Assembly: GCF_001591165.1 (NCBI RefSeq)
Contig: NZ_BCUG01000002.1
Location: 124,001 to 188,000, forward strand
Reading direction: 5' to 3'
Origin: Thauera butanivorans NBRC 103042
GTDB lineage: Bacteria; Pseudomonadota; Gammaproteobacteria; Burkholderiales; Rhodocyclaceae
DNA length: 64,000 bases
Shown: in pieces, positions 26,492 to 34,851 of the stretch
Layout: each line of letters starts with the position of its first letter
Numbering within the stretch: position 1 is the first letter of the stretch
Translations under genes and position numbers: made by a program
Notes under the pieces: generated by a model
Databases searched by the model: none
What the model was told of the DNA's origin: nothing
What the model saw: the letters and a program-made list of their open reading frames with translations, nothing else

Positions 26492-27309
26492 TCGAGACGA
26501 TCCGCCAGGGACTGCAAGCAGATGGCATCACCGTCTCGATCGCCAAGCTGTGTCGCTGGTTCGGTGTGCCGCGCCGCACGGTGTACTACAAACCAGTTAA
26601 GTCCGCGCCGAAGGTTGACCCGAAGTTCGCCACGCCGATCAAGGCGATGATCGAGGAGTCGCCGTCGTTTGGATACCGGACCGTCGCGCACCTGCTGGGG
26701 TTCAACAAGAACACCGTGCAGCGCGTGTTCCAGTTGATGGGCTGGCAGGTTCGTAAGCGGCCGATCGGCTTCAGGCCTCGGATCCAGGCGCTGCCATCGG
26801 TGGCAACGATGCCTAACGAGCGCTGGTCCACGGACATGTGCCGGGTGTGGGCTGGCCGGGACGGTTGGGCAACGCTGGCGCTGGTGATCGACTGTCACAC
26901 GCGCGAACTCTTAGGCTGGCACCTGTCTCGCAGCGGCAAGGCCTGCACCGCGGGCAGCGCTCTTGAACATGCCTTGATTGCGCGCTTCGGGACATTAGGC
27001 CGTGTGCCGAAGCCGTTCCTGTTGCGCTCGGATAATGGGCTGGTGTTCACGTCGCGCAGCTACACCGCACTGGTACGCGGCTATGGGTTGCGCCAGGAGT
27101 TCATCACGCCGCATTGCCCTCAGCAGAACGGTATGGTCGAGCGCGTGATCCGCACGCTCAAAGAGCAGTGCGTGCATCGGCATCGCTTCGAGACGATCCA
27201 ACATGCCAACCGCGTGATCGGCGACTGGATACGCTTTTACAACGACCGGCGACCACACCAGGCGCTCGGCATGAAGACCCCGGCTGAGGCATTTGCTTTA
27301 GCCGCTTAA
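26488..27309 (+). CDS. IS3 family transposase OrfB (integrase core)
   Basis: 273 residues from a GTG overlapping the orfA stop. The N-terminal HTH_21 region (SPSFGYRTVAHLLGFNKNTVQRV) precedes the rve DDE core: WSTDMC (first D), LRSDNGLVF (second D) and the glutamate in QQNGMVERVIRTLKEQ. The C-terminal FYNDRRPHQALGMKTPAE is characteristic of IS3. Active enzyme is probably the frameshifted OrfAB fusion. Confidence 0.93.
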   Translation: MIETIRQGLQADGITVSIAKLCRWFGVPRRTVYYKPVKSAPKVDPKFATPIKAMIEESPSFGYRTVAHLLGFNKNTVQRVFQLMGWQVRKRPIGFRPRIQALPSVATMPNERWSTDMCRVWAGRDGWATLALVIDCHTRELLGWHLSRSGKACTAGSALEHALIARFGTLGRVPKPFLLRSDNGLVFTSRSYTALVRGYGLRQEFITPHCPQQNGMVERVIRTLKEQCVHRHRFETIQHANRVIGDWIRFYNDRRPHQALGMKTPAEAFALAA

Positions 27310-27794
27310 CCTGAGCAGGTTCTGCTGGGTCAATACAGCTTGCCCAATGAAGGCCAAGTGCTGCCCGAATACCCCCATGCGGAAAATCGCCCGTAGCATC
27401 CATGAGGATGCCCGGGAAATGGCTCGGTGCATCCGAAAGACTGCCCAATACCAGCAATCCCGGTGTGAGCGGAAAAAAGTCGAGATGCTCTTTGCCCATC
27501 TCAAGTGCATCCTCAGACTCGACCGCCTGCGACTACGGGGCATGAACGGCGCCCGGGATGAATTCACCTTGGCGGCTGCAGTCCAGAATCTGCGTCGGCT
27601 GGCCAAGCTGGCCAGTCCTCCGCGGCCCTTTGGCGGGCAAATTGCGTCCACAGCGCAGGAAATTGGGTGAAATGACCTAGAAAACCCGCTTCGCCATCCA
27701 GAAATCGGGGGCTTAACCCGAAAAAACGTCCTCGGGGCGGACGGCGGTCGCTCGGGAAGCTGGTTTTTCAACAGCATCGACCCGAAGCTGACCT

Positions 27795-28501
27795 TCAGCG
27801 CTCGGGCGAAGGTGCGACTACCGGCTTGCCAGCGGCTATTTCCTTGAGCGAAGGGCTTTGTGCCACGATTCGGTCAATTGCTTCGTGCCTCAGCACGATG
27901 GTGCCCGCGCTGGACCAGAAGGCGCAGTATTTGTCCCCGCATATAACCAGTTTGGCGAGGTAAGGGGTAGGAGCTTGAGACGAGAACAGTTGCACGCTTG
28001 TGGCTTTCCCGCCTTGAAACTCTGCCGCCTCCTTTTCTGCCTGTTGTCGGCCGCTCTTAGCTGAGAACGCCGCCATCAGCAGGAGAAGTAATACGGCGAG
28101 GATGAATCCAGATACGTACCCATACACAGTTGCACTCTTGTCGATGAGATCACCTGCTACAGGAGGTGTGATTGCCTTCGGACAACGACAAACCATCCAT
28201 GCCCTGATGCGAGTGACTACGGACTGAACCCGTGCTGTTGATGACAGTACAGCGGCAACAGCTACCAATATTACAAATGCACCGAGGGCTCCAATTGCGT
28301 ACAGACCTGCAGGAAATGTAACCGTCACAAGCGAGAAAAGCCTGTGAAGAGTGCCTTGTCGCTTGCGAGGGGGAATACCGAGTCATCGATTCCAAATGCC
28401 GCAAGATAGCCCTGATGGTAACTGAGGCCAAGTAAGTACAGGCCGGCAGTCAGCACTGGTAGCACGGTTAGCAGCGTTTGAAGTGCAGGGTGTGGCTTCA
28501 T
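27795..28501 (-). pseudogene. Small membrane protein gene with a single-base frameshift
   Basis: The first part (ATG 28501) reads MKPHPALQTLLTVLPVLTAG with a second hydrophobic stretch and SVFPLASDKALFTGFSRL before a TGA. The second part, open from a GTG at 28328, starts VTVTFPAGLYAIGALGAF and contains two more membrane helices and a short C-terminal domain. Adding one T to the T4 run (28336-28339) joins them as ALFTGFFSLVTVTFPAG, which reads naturally across the junction. The intact product would be about 235 residues. Alternatives are translational coupling of two genes through the TTGTGA overlap, or a sequencing error. Family not recognised. Confidence 0.55.
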
Positions 28502-28563
28502 GATGTGCAACGTGAAAGTGAGCGATCTGTGCGGTTTTTACGCAGGTCCGCTCAACTGTAAAG

Positions 28564-29676
28564 TTATGCCGCTTGCGCGACACTGCTGCTTTCCTTAGGC
28601 ATTGTCCTGCTGAGCAGGGAAATTGCTTTGGCAAAATTGCTGCCCGATCCGCAACGGGACAGTTGCAGGACTTCATTCAATCCCGATTGGCTCGACAGCG
28701 CAATTTCTTCATAGCAACAGACCGGTAGTTCCTTGTTGTTTTTAAATCTGCGATCTGGACCGCCAGACTTGTTGACGTACATCCAAGTACGGCCAACAAC
28801 CTCGGCATCACGAGGAACGGCATCGCTCTCGATGAACCGGGTTGCGCTTACGTCAACGCGTAACTCCGAATAGCCAACGGCACCAACGCCATTTGCGTCA
28901 TAGACAAGAATGCGGTCGGGAAAGAAATGTAGCGTCTGACGCCCCACGCCAACTGCGATAGTTTCGATGTTCGTTTTGACGTAGGGAGGTTCAGCCCTCT
29001 GGATGGATGTGCTCTTTCGGCGAACAAGATTGCTTGCTCCCGCATGGTATTTTCGGTCATGAACCTTCCCAGATGCCTCGATATGCCATGCAGCAGCACA
29101 GTTGGCGAGTTGGCTGGCTGCGCTGTGAAGTTGAGCGTAGGCGGCCTCCATATCGGAATCAAAATCGTAGAACAAGACAGCAGTCTTTTCCAAAGCATCG
29201 CGGCTGTGAGCTATATATGTACCAACTGCGCCAGCAACAAGAAGGACAGGCAGTAACCATGTTGGCCAATTTGAAGATACACCCAAACCGAGTATCGCGA
29301 CAGAGGCAACCGCTACAACAGGCCACCGTCGCATCTTTGCGCGCTTTCGGTTCAGCTCATCGAGAAGTTCACGGGAGGACGAGTCGACGATTTGCGATAC
29401 ATGTGCTGACTCAATTTCTTCGAGCGGTGCGTGAGTTCCCGACGGTATCTGAGGAGAAGAGGGTAAGTCGGGTTGAATAAGTGGCTTACGGGGGGCCGAA
29501 GACGGCGGAAGTGTGGCCCGGTAGTACAGGCCACCGCGTCCCATGTGGACATAGTTGCCCCGTGGCCCGACGCCGAATCGAAGGCCCTTTACCCCAGTAG
29601 AAACTCCAATGCCGGACTTCGACAGATTGAATCGTAAAGGGCCAACACTGATGCTCTTTCTTAGGTAGAACCCCAT
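28564..29676 (-). CDS. DUF4236 domain-containing membrane protein
   Basis: 370 residues. The first 55 residues form the DUF4236 domain (MGFYLRKSISVGPLRFNLSK, SGIGVSTGVKGLRFGVGPRG). After a Pro/Ser-rich stretch come two close transmembrane helices (about 118-155), then a long domain of mixed strands and helices ending in a Ser-rich tail. DUF4236 proteins are common in mobile or accessory regions and have no known function. The base composition is clearly lower in GC than the core genes, supporting horizontal origin. The start codon is part of an 8-bp inverted repeat. Confidence 0.72.
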   Translation of the reverse strand: MGFYLRKSISVGPLRFNLSKSGIGVSTGVKGLRFGVGPRGNYVHMGRGGLYYRATLPPSSAPRKPLIQPDLPSSPQIPSGTHAPLEEIESAHVSQIVDSSSRELLDELNRKRAKMRRWPVVAVASVAILGLGVSSNWPTWLLPVLLVAGAVGTYIAHSRDALEKTAVLFYDFDSDMEAAYAQLHSAASQLANCAAAWHIEASGKVHDRKYHAGASNLVRRKSTSIQRAEPPYVKTNIETIAVGVGRQTLHFFPDRILVYDANGVGAVGYSELRVDVSATRFIESDAVPRDAEVVGRTWMYVNKSGGPDRRFKNNKELPVCCYEEIALSSQSGLNEVLQLSRCGSGSNFAKAISLLSRTMPKESSSVAQAA

Positions 29677-29701
29677 TAGCTAAATCTCCCGAGTAGCTAA
29701 T
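29675..29701 (-). promoter_or_regulatory. Inverted repeat enclosing the RBS of the DUF4236 gene
   Basis: On the minus strand ATTAGCTA, an 11-base loop holding GGGAG, and TAGCTAAT form a perfect 8-bp stem. The second arm includes the first two bases of the ATG start (29676-29674). In the mRNA the ribosome binding site would be in the loop and the initiation codon in the stem, a layout that can tune translation; it could equally be a DNA operator. Confidence 0.5.
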
Positions 29702-30165
29702 ATGTATTTGGTATAACAACTAATAACGATGCATCAACCATGCTTCCGGAGTAATCTGTGGAGCAAGGAGCCTCGGTGGTGTCCGTATAACGGCTTCAAT
29801 AATACGGACACCGTGCAATGCTAGTTGGGATGTCTGCTATCGGGAAAATTCCTCAACGACCGCTCCTGGCCGTCTGAAGCCATCCATTGAAACCGAATAG
29901 AGGATAGTCCAGCGACCAAGAACTCTGCGTGAAATATTGAACACAACAATGACTTCTGCACCACCACAGCATGTGGAGATATAAACTCCCAGCCGAATTA
30001 TCCCCACCGCGTAGCGCTGGCAAACCCGGGAGGCACCAGCCACCAGCAGAGCTTACTGTGCCCCACGAACAGGACGGACTCTTCAACAGCGAGCCGAGCC
30101 TTGGCCTTTCCGGCCCCCGATACTACAGTACAGCCATCCCCCACCACACGGCCCGACTGTCACCC
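29702..30165. other. Gene-free stretch between DUF4236 gene and pirin gene, with one strong inverted repeat
   Basis: I find no gene that can be supported. GGTGTCCGTAT (29778-29788) and ATACGGACACC (29802-29812) form a perfect 11-bp inverted repeat with a 13-base spacer and no T-tract, perhaps an operator or a mobile-element end. A 68-codon minus-strand reading frame at 29837-30043 has no recognisable features. The GC content rises towards the pirin gene. Confidence 0.6.
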
Positions 30166-31053
30166 ATGAGCACGATCGAACGCATTTCACTGCGGAAAGC
30201 CGAAATCGGAGAAGGCTTGGCCATTTTCCGCGCCTTGCCCACGCGCCAGCGCCGGATGGTGGGGGCGTGGTGTTTTCTCGACCACGTCGGCCCGGTGAAT
30301 TTCGGTGCCGGCCAGGGCATGCATGTGGGCGCCCACCCGCATACCTGTCTGCAGACTTTCACTTGGATGATCGAGGGCCGCATCCTGCACCGCGACAGCC
30401 TCGGCAGCGAGCAGGTGATCCAGCCGAGCCAGGTCAACCTGATGACCGCCGGCACGGGCATCGTGCATACCGAGGATTCGCTGCCGGGGGAAGAAAGGCT
30501 GCATGCGGCCCAGCTATGGATCGCGCTGCCGCCTGAGCACGCGGATACCGCCGCCGCATTCGAGCATTACCCCATGCTGCCGAACTGGTCGCAGGACGGC
30601 GTGGCCTGTACGCTGCTGGCGGGCCGCCATGCGGAACACCAGGCGCCCACGCGGGTCTTCACGCCGCTGCTGGGAATGGACCTCGCGTCCGCCGCAGGCG
30701 GCACGACCACGGTGGCGCTGGAGCCCGGGTTCGAGTACGGCGTGCTGGCGCTGGAAGGCGGGGTGTCGGTGGCTGGCGAGCGCCTGGCCGAGGATGAATT
30801 CGCCTACCTCGGCCCGGGGCGCGAGCGCCTCGACCTCGGGTTCGCCGGCAACAGCCGTGCGCTGCTGGTGGGCGGCACTCCGTTCGGGCGCGACATCACG
30901 ATGTGGTGGAACTTCGTCGGCCACGACCGCGACTACGTCGCCCAGGCCCAGGCCGACTGGGAATCGGGTGCGGCACGCTTCGGCTGCGTTCCGGGGGATG
31001 GCGGCAAGCGGCTGGTGGCGCCCGCACTGCCTTGGGCTTCGCCCGCCGGCTGA
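30166..31053 (+). CDS. Pirin family protein
   Basis: 295 residues, bicupin fold. The N-terminal cupin holds the metal ligands in MHVGAHPHTCLQTFTW (H57, H59) and GTGIVHTEDS (H101, E103), as in iron-binding pirins. Bacterial pirins include quercetin dioxygenases and regulators of central metabolism; this sequence cannot decide which. The open frame extends 65 codons upstream, but the ATG at 30166 matches the usual start. No operon partner. Confidence 0.85.
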   Translation: MSTIERISLRKAEIGEGLAIFRALPTRQRRMVGAWCFLDHVGPVNFGAGQGMHVGAHPHTCLQTFTWMIEGRILHRDSLGSEQVIQPSQVNLMTAGTGIVHTEDSLPGEERLHAAQLWIALPPEHADTAAAFEHYPMLPNWSQDGVACTLLAGRHAEHQAPTRVFTPLLGMDLASAAGGTTTVALEPGFEYGVLALEGGVSVAGERLAEDEFAYLGPGRERLDLGFAGNSRALLVGGTPFGRDITMWWNFVGHDRDYVAQAQADWESGAARFGCVPGDGGKRLVAPALPWASPAG

Positions 31054-31170
31054 CCGCCCGGCAGGCGCTGCAGACTACAGTAAGCACGCCATCATGCAAG
31101 GCGCTTTTTTTTGCGCCAACAGCACGCCTGTGCTGCCGATTGCCGAAATCTCCCGAGCCTGGAAGTAGAG

Positions 31171-31196
31171 TGATAACATAAGTTATAACATCATCC
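31171..31196 (+). promoter_or_regulatory. Repeat/palindrome upstream of the AbrB-Doc operon
   Basis: ATAACATAAGTTATAACAT contains a direct repeat ATAACAT and the perfect palindrome GTTATAAC (31182-31189), starting 41 bp before the antitoxin ATG in an otherwise GC-rich area. Antitoxins of this type bind such palindromes to repress their own operon, so it is a likely operator overlapping the promoter. Confidence 0.5.
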
Positions 31197-31211
31197 AGCG
31201 TGAGGCCCGCC

Positions 31212-31433
31212 ATGAAGCTCAAGATCACCAGCATCGGCAATTCCGCCGGTGTCATTCTCCCCAAGGAACTGCTGGCCCACCTGCGCCTGGAAAAGGGCGA
31301 TGCGCTTTATGCGCTGGAAACGCCCGATGGCATCAAGCTGGTTGCCTACGATCCGGTGCTGGCCGAGCAGATGGCCGTGGCCGAGCGGATCATGCAGAAG
31401 CGTAGAACGCTGCTGCACAAGCTTGCCCAGTGA
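31212..31433 (+). CDS. AbrB/MazE-type antitoxin
   Basis: 73 residues. The SpoVT/AbrB swapped-hairpin DNA-binding domain is plain: KLKITSIGNSAGVILPKELL, then LRLEKGDALYALETPDGIKL. The C-terminal third (DPVLAEQMAVAERIMQKRRT) is a charged helix that would wrap the toxin. It lies 16 bp before the Doc toxin gene, with a GAGG site before its ATG. It should neutralise Doc and repress the operon. Confidence 0.87.
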   Translation: MKLKITSIGNSAGVILPKELLAHLRLEKGDALYALETPDGIKLVAYDPVLAEQMAVAERIMQKRRTLLHKLAQ

Positions 31434-31449
31434 AGGGGGCAAACCTGTG

Positions 31450-31875
31450 ATGATCGTCTGGATCAGCAAGCCACTGGCACTGGCCATTCATGACCGCCAG
31501 CTTGCCGAGCATGGCGGCGCCGGCGGCGTGCGCGACGAGGCCCTGCTCGACTCCGCCCTGGCCCGTCCCCAGCAACGCCACGCCTACGGCGAACCGCCGC
31601 CGGACCTGGCCGACCTGGCGGCCAGCCTTGCTTTCGGCCTGGCCCGCAACCATCCCTTCGTCGATGGCAACAAGCGCACCGCCGCCGTGGCATGTGAAGT
31701 CTTCATCGAACTCAATGGCTGCACGCTGGCGGCCGATGACCTGGAGCTTTATACCCAGTATCTCGGCCTGGCCGACGGCACCCTCGACGAAGCCGAATTT
31801 GCCCGCTGGCTGCGGGCGCGCATCGTCACCCAAATAAGCAGCGGCATGCAGGAACCCGGCGCGAATTACGGTTGA
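31450..31875 (+). CDS. doc: Death-on-curing (Doc) family toxin
   Basis: 141 residues of the Fic/Doc fold. The motif HPFVDGNKRT at 68-77 matches the Doc form H-x-F-x-D/N-G-N-K-R, with H68 as catalytic base. Doc kinases phosphorylate EF-Tu and stop translation. A GGGGG run lies 9 bases before the ATG; GTG 31447 is an alternative start. Usually Doc pairs with Phd; here the partner has the AbrB/MazE fold. Confidence 0.88.
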   Translation: MIVWISKPLALAIHDRQLAEHGGAGGVRDEALLDSALARPQQRHAYGEPPPDLADLAASLAFGLARNHPFVDGNKRTAAVACEVFIELNGCTLAADDLELYTQYLGLADGTLDEAEFARWLRARIVTQISSGMQEPGANYG

Positions 31876-31971
31876 GGGCGCACTTTGGGGCACTGGCTGG
31901 GGCACCGGCGCCCTGATATTGCAGCGACAATACGGCCACCTTCAGCATGCATTGGCCTGATGCTGGCCGCC

Positions 31972-32370
31972 TCATCGAGGCCCGGCGTTCTCCAGTGCTT
32001 GAAGTTCGCGCTCCAGAACATCCTTTTCAGCACGTTCCCGCTCGAGCTTTCTTTCCAGCTTGACGAGCTTGTCGTAGCGGCCTTCGGATTGCTTTTCCCG
32101 TATTTCTTCCAGGATTTCGCGTATTTCCTCTTCCTGCTCCCTGATTTCGTCCTTCTTGTCGCGAATCAGAGCCTGGTCGGTGCAGTGCGCCTTCACATTG
32201 GCCAGGGCGCGCTCCAGGCCCTGCAAGCGGTGTGTGTTGCCATGTGATTTTGCATATTCGATCTGCTGCTCTATTTCCGTGGCCTTTTGCTGGCATGCCG
32301 GATTGTCCGCATGCGCGGAGAATGCAATGCCGCCCAATAGAACCGCAATTGCATGACGTGGCTTGAACAT
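31972..32370 (-). CDS. DUF1090 periplasmic protein (YqjC-like)
   Basis: 132 residues with a signal peptide (1-21, cleaved after AHA) and then a nearly continuous charged coiled coil rich in Glu/Lys/Arg (KKDEIREQEEEIREILEEI). Two cysteines (CQQKATEIEQQIEYAK and AHCTDQ) sit in the N-terminal part, as is usual for DUF1090. No function is known. It lies downstream of the Rieske gene on the same strand, after 60 bp. Confidence 0.8.
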   Translation of the reverse strand: MFKPRHAIAVLLGGIAFSAHADNPACQQKATEIEQQIEYAKSHGNTHRLQGLERALANVKAHCTDQALIRDKKDEIREQEEEIREILEEIREKQSEGRYDKLVKLERKLERERAEKDVLERELQALENAGPR

Positions 32371-32430
32371 GTCTCACTCCAATTACATGGAAACACACAT
32401 ATTATTGCAGCCGCGCTTGCCGCCGGCGCC

Positions 32431-33531
32431 TCAAGGCTGCGCGCCCATCACCCGCCGATAGAACTCATGGAAGTGCTGCATGCCGTCCTCGTAGGGCGAC
32501 TGGTAGGGGCCGACTTCGTTGCGCCCTTCCTTCATCAGCGCCAGGCGGCCGCGGTCCATGCGTTCGGCGATGTCGTCGTCCTCGATGGCGGTTTCCATGT
32601 AGGCGGCCTGCTCGGCTTCGACGAACTCGCGTTCGAACTCGACGATGTCTTCCGGATAGTAGAACTCGACGACGTTGGTGGTGCGATCGACGTCGGTCGG
32701 GATCAGCGTGCTGACGACCAGCACGTGCGGATACCACTCCACCATGATGTTGGGGTAGTAGGTGAGCCAGATCGCGCCCTGCTCGGGCTTTTTCTCGCCG
32801 TAGTAGTCGAGCACCGCCTGGTGCCACTTGGCATAGGTGGACGAACCCGGCTTGGCGAGCGAGGTGATGCCGACCTGCTGCACCGAGTACCAGTCGCCGA
32901 ACTGCCAGGAGAGGTCGTCGCAGGTGACGAAGCTGCCCAGCCCGGGGTGGAAGGGCACGACGTGGTAGTCTTCCAGATAGACCTCGATGAAGGTCTTCCA
33001 GTTGTAGTTGCACTGGTGGATTTCGACGCGGTCGAGCTTGTAGCCGGAGAAGTCCAGCGCCGGCGCGACCGTCATGCCGGCGAGATCGGCATTGGCCGAA
33101 CGCGGGCCCTTGAACAGCAGGCCGTGCCAGTTTTCCAGCGCGTCGCGCTTGAGTCCCAAGCAGGGCTTTTCAGCGAAGTGGGGGGCGCCGATCAGCTCGC
33201 CCTGCTGGTCGTAGGTCCAGCGGTGCACCGGGCATACGACGTGTTCGGTGCTGCCGCTGCCCTGCAGCATGATGGCCTGGCGATGGCGGCAGACGTTGGA
33301 CATCTGGTGGATGCCGGCACCGGTGCGGAACAGCAGCTTGGAATGGTCGAGCCATTCGAGCGAGCGGTAGTTGCCGACTTCGGGCACCATCAGCTCGTGG
33401 CCAACGTACCCCGGCCCGGCATCGAAGAGGAGCTTTTTCTCCAGTTCGAACACCTTCTGGTCGAAGTACCATGAGACAGGCAGTTGCGAAACGGCCTGGG
33501 CCAGTTGAGCTTTGGAAGCGATGTCGGACAT
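32431..33531 (-). CDS. Rieske-type aromatic-ring-hydroxylating dioxygenase-like protein, alpha subunit
   Basis: 366 residues. The Rieske [2Fe-2S] ligands are C81-x-H83 and C100-x-x-H103 (CRHRQ and CPVHRW). The catalytic domain carries the mononuclear iron site in LEDYHVVPFHPGL (H190, H195). No beta subunit, ferredoxin or reductase gene is adjacent, as for many orphan oxygenases of the GbcA/CntA-like group, so the substrate is unknown. It is divergent from xseB. Confidence 0.85.
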   Translation of the reverse strand: MSDIASKAQLAQAVSQLPVSWYFDQKVFELEKKLLFDAGPGYVGHELMVPEVGNYRSLEWLDHSKLLFRTGAGIHQMSNVCRHRQAIMLQGSGSTEHVVCPVHRWTYDQQGELIGAPHFAEKPCLGLKRDALENWHGLLFKGPRSANADLAGMTVAPALDFSGYKLDRVEIHQCNYNWKTFIEVYLEDYHVVPFHPGLGSFVTCDDLSWQFGDWYSVQQVGITSLAKPGSSTYAKWHQAVLDYYGEKKPEQGAIWLTYYPNIMVEWYPHVLVVSTLIPTDVDRTTNVVEFYYPEDIVEFEREFVEAEQAAYMETAIEDDDIAERMDRGRLALMKEGRNEVGPYQSPYEDGMQHFHEFYRRVMGAQP

Positions 33532-33597
33532 CCCCGAACCTCCCTTGCGGACAAGAAATCCGGAAAAATAAACGGGTTAGTGTAAGCCAGCCCCTGT

Positions 33598-33627
33598 TTG
33601 ACCGCCAGACCTGCGATCGGTTATTTT
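33598..33627 (+). promoter_or_regulatory. Putative promoter for xseB-ispA-dxs
   Basis: TTGACC at 33598-33603 and TATTTT at 33622-33627, spaced 18 bp, lie 31 bp before the xseB ATG in the AT-rich gap between divergent genes. The -35 matches 5 of 6 consensus bases and the -10 4 of 6. Confidence 0.5.
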
Positions 33628-33657
33628 CCCGCTTTTGCCGCGCCAGATTATTCATCC

Positions 33658-33894
33658 ATGCCAAAGTCGGCGACCTCCCCCAAGTCCTTCGAAGCCGCGG
33701 TTTCCGAACTGGAAGCCATCGTGCAGGAAATGGAGTCCGGCAAGCTGCCGCTCGAAGACGCGCTTACGCGCTATCAGCGTGGGGTCGGCCTGCTGCGCTA
33801 CTGCCAGGAAACCCTGGCCGGCGCCGAACAGCGCGTGAAAATCCTCGAAGGCGAGACGCTTTCCGACTTTGCCGGCGGAGACAACACGCAATGA
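33658..33894 (+). CDS. xseB: Exodeoxyribonuclease VII small subunit
   Basis: 78 residues; the family pattern [26 protein letters not shown] and [12 protein letters not shown] is intact. XseB binds XseA to form exonuclease VII, which degrades single-stranded DNA. The stop overlaps ispA by ATGA, the usual xseB-ispA coupling; xseA is not in the window. Confidence 0.93.
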   Translation: MPKSATSPKSFEAAVSELEAIVQEMESGKLPLEDALTRYQRGVGLLRYCQETLAGAEQRVKILEGETLSDFAGGDNTQ

Positions 33895-34790
33895 ACGGCA
33901 ACCCCTCGTTCCAGGACTGGATGGGACTCATCCAGCAGCGCACCGAACAGGCGCTCGAAGCGCTGCTGCCCGGCGCCGACCTCGCCCCCCAGCGCCTGCA
34001 CCAGGCCATGCGCTACGCAGTGCTGGGCGGTGGCAAGCGGGTGCGTCCGCTGCTGGCGCAGGCTGCGGGCGAACTGGCGGGCGCGTCGCCGGAGCGGCTG
34101 GATCGCGTGTCCTGCGCCGTCGAGCTGATCCACGCCTATTCGCTTGTCCATGACGACATGCCGTGCATGGACAACGACGTGCTGCGCCGCGGCAAGCCGA
34201 CGGTGCACATCGAATACGACGAAGCCACCGCGCTGCTGGTCGGGGATGCGCTGCAGACACTCGCCTTCCAGGCACTGGCCGATGCGCCGGTGGCCGACGA
34301 TGCCGCGACGCAGTTGAAGATGCTCGGCATGCTCGCCTGCGCATCGGGCTCGCGCGGCATGGCCGCCGGCCAGGCCATCGACCTGGCTTCGGTCGGCCTC
34401 CAGCTGAGCCGCGAAGAGCTGGAGTTCATGCACATCCACAAGACCGGCGCGCTGATCCGCGCGTCGGTGCTGCTGGGTGCGCATGCCGGACGTGCGCTGG
34501 ACGAAGCCGACATGCGGCGCCTGGACCACTACGCCAAGGTGGTGGGGCTGCTGTTCCAGGTGGTGGATGACATCCTGGACGCCGAAGCCGACACCGCCAC
34601 GCTGGGCAAGACTGCCGGCAAGGATGCCGACAACGACAAGCCGACCTACGTCAGCCTGCTGGGGCTGAGCGAGGCCAGGCGCCTTGCCGAGGACATGCTG
34701 GCCGACGCCCGGGCGACGCTGCGGCCCTTCGGCGATGCCGCCGGGCGCCTCGAGTCGCTGGCCGACTACATCGTGCATCGCGCCTTCTGA
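33891..34790 (+). CDS. ispA: Farnesyl diphosphate synthase (polyprenyl synthetase)
   Basis: 299 residues. It condenses IPP with DMAPP and GPP to make farnesyl diphosphate for quinones and undecaprenyl phosphate. The first aspartate-rich motif is DDMPCMDND (88-96) and the second DDILD near residue 226; GGGKRVRP binds substrate. Small-to-large operon order xseB-ispA-dxs is standard in proteobacteria. The long upstream in-frame extension is not coding. Confidence 0.94.
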   Translation: MNGNPSFQDWMGLIQQRTEQALEALLPGADLAPQRLHQAMRYAVLGGGKRVRPLLAQAAGELAGASPERLDRVSCAVELIHAYSLVHDDMPCMDNDVLRRGKPTVHIEYDEATALLVGDALQTLAFQALADAPVADDAATQLKMLGMLACASGSRGMAAGQAIDLASVGLQLSREELEFMHIHKTGALIRASVLLGAHAGRALDEADMRRLDHYAKVVGLLFQVVDDILDAEADTATLGKTAGKDADNDKPTYVSLLGLSEARRLAEDMLADARATLRPFGDAAGRLESLADYIVHRAF

Positions 34791-34851
34791 GGCGGCAAGG
34801 CTCACCTACGCCCGCCGCCCACGACAACAACGATTCTGCATCGGACCGCAC

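Larger units (their letters stand above)
26128..27337 (+). mobile_element. IS3-family insertion sequence (1210 bp) nested in the IS1182-like element
   Basis: Ends are TGTATTGACCCAG (26128-26140) and CTGGGTCAATACA (27325-27337), perfect inverted repeats with the TG...CA termini of IS3, extended imperfectly by an AACCTGCTCA block. GCTT is duplicated at 26124-26127 and 27338-27341. It contains orfA, orfB and an A7 slippery site. All parts look intact, so this is a recent insertion. Confidence 0.9.
25053..27670 (+). pseudogene. IS1182-like transposase, split by the nested IS3 element
   Basis: The N-terminal part (25053 to 26127) has the DUF772 domain (FSFNLEDHIPANHLLRAID-like opening, RPSVDPELMIRMLIIGYCYG) and DDE-domain segments including FAMDASIV and IGDTAYGTAPMLG. 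The C-terminal part (27338-27670) resumes at CPMKAKCCPN and runs to KKVEMLFAHLKCILRLDRLR with the catalytic E. Joining the two at the duplicated GCTT restores H-D-C-A-A-C-P-M-K in frame, so the break is solely the insertion. Confidence 0.85.
24990..27778 (+). mobile_element. IS1182-like insertion sequence, interrupted by an IS3-family element
   Basis: The ends GATGCTGTTGAAAAACC (24990-25006) and GGTTTTTCAACAGCATC (27762-27778) are perfect inverted repeats of 17 bp. They are flanked by GACC at 24986-24989 and 27779-27782, consistent with a 4-bp target duplication. Without the 1210-bp IS3 element and its 4-bp duplication the element would be about 1575 bp. Its transposase is broken, so it cannot move on its own. 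Confidence 0.82.

Noticed and set aside
19465..27778. The region between the IS21 and IS1182-like elements as a composite transposon
   Set aside because: The flanking elements belong to different families with unrelated ends and each has its own target duplication, so they inserted independently.
29837..30043. A 68-codon minus-strand frame before the pirin gene
   Set aside because: No ribosome binding site, signal or domain, and an alternative frame of similar length overlaps it; not supportable as a gene.
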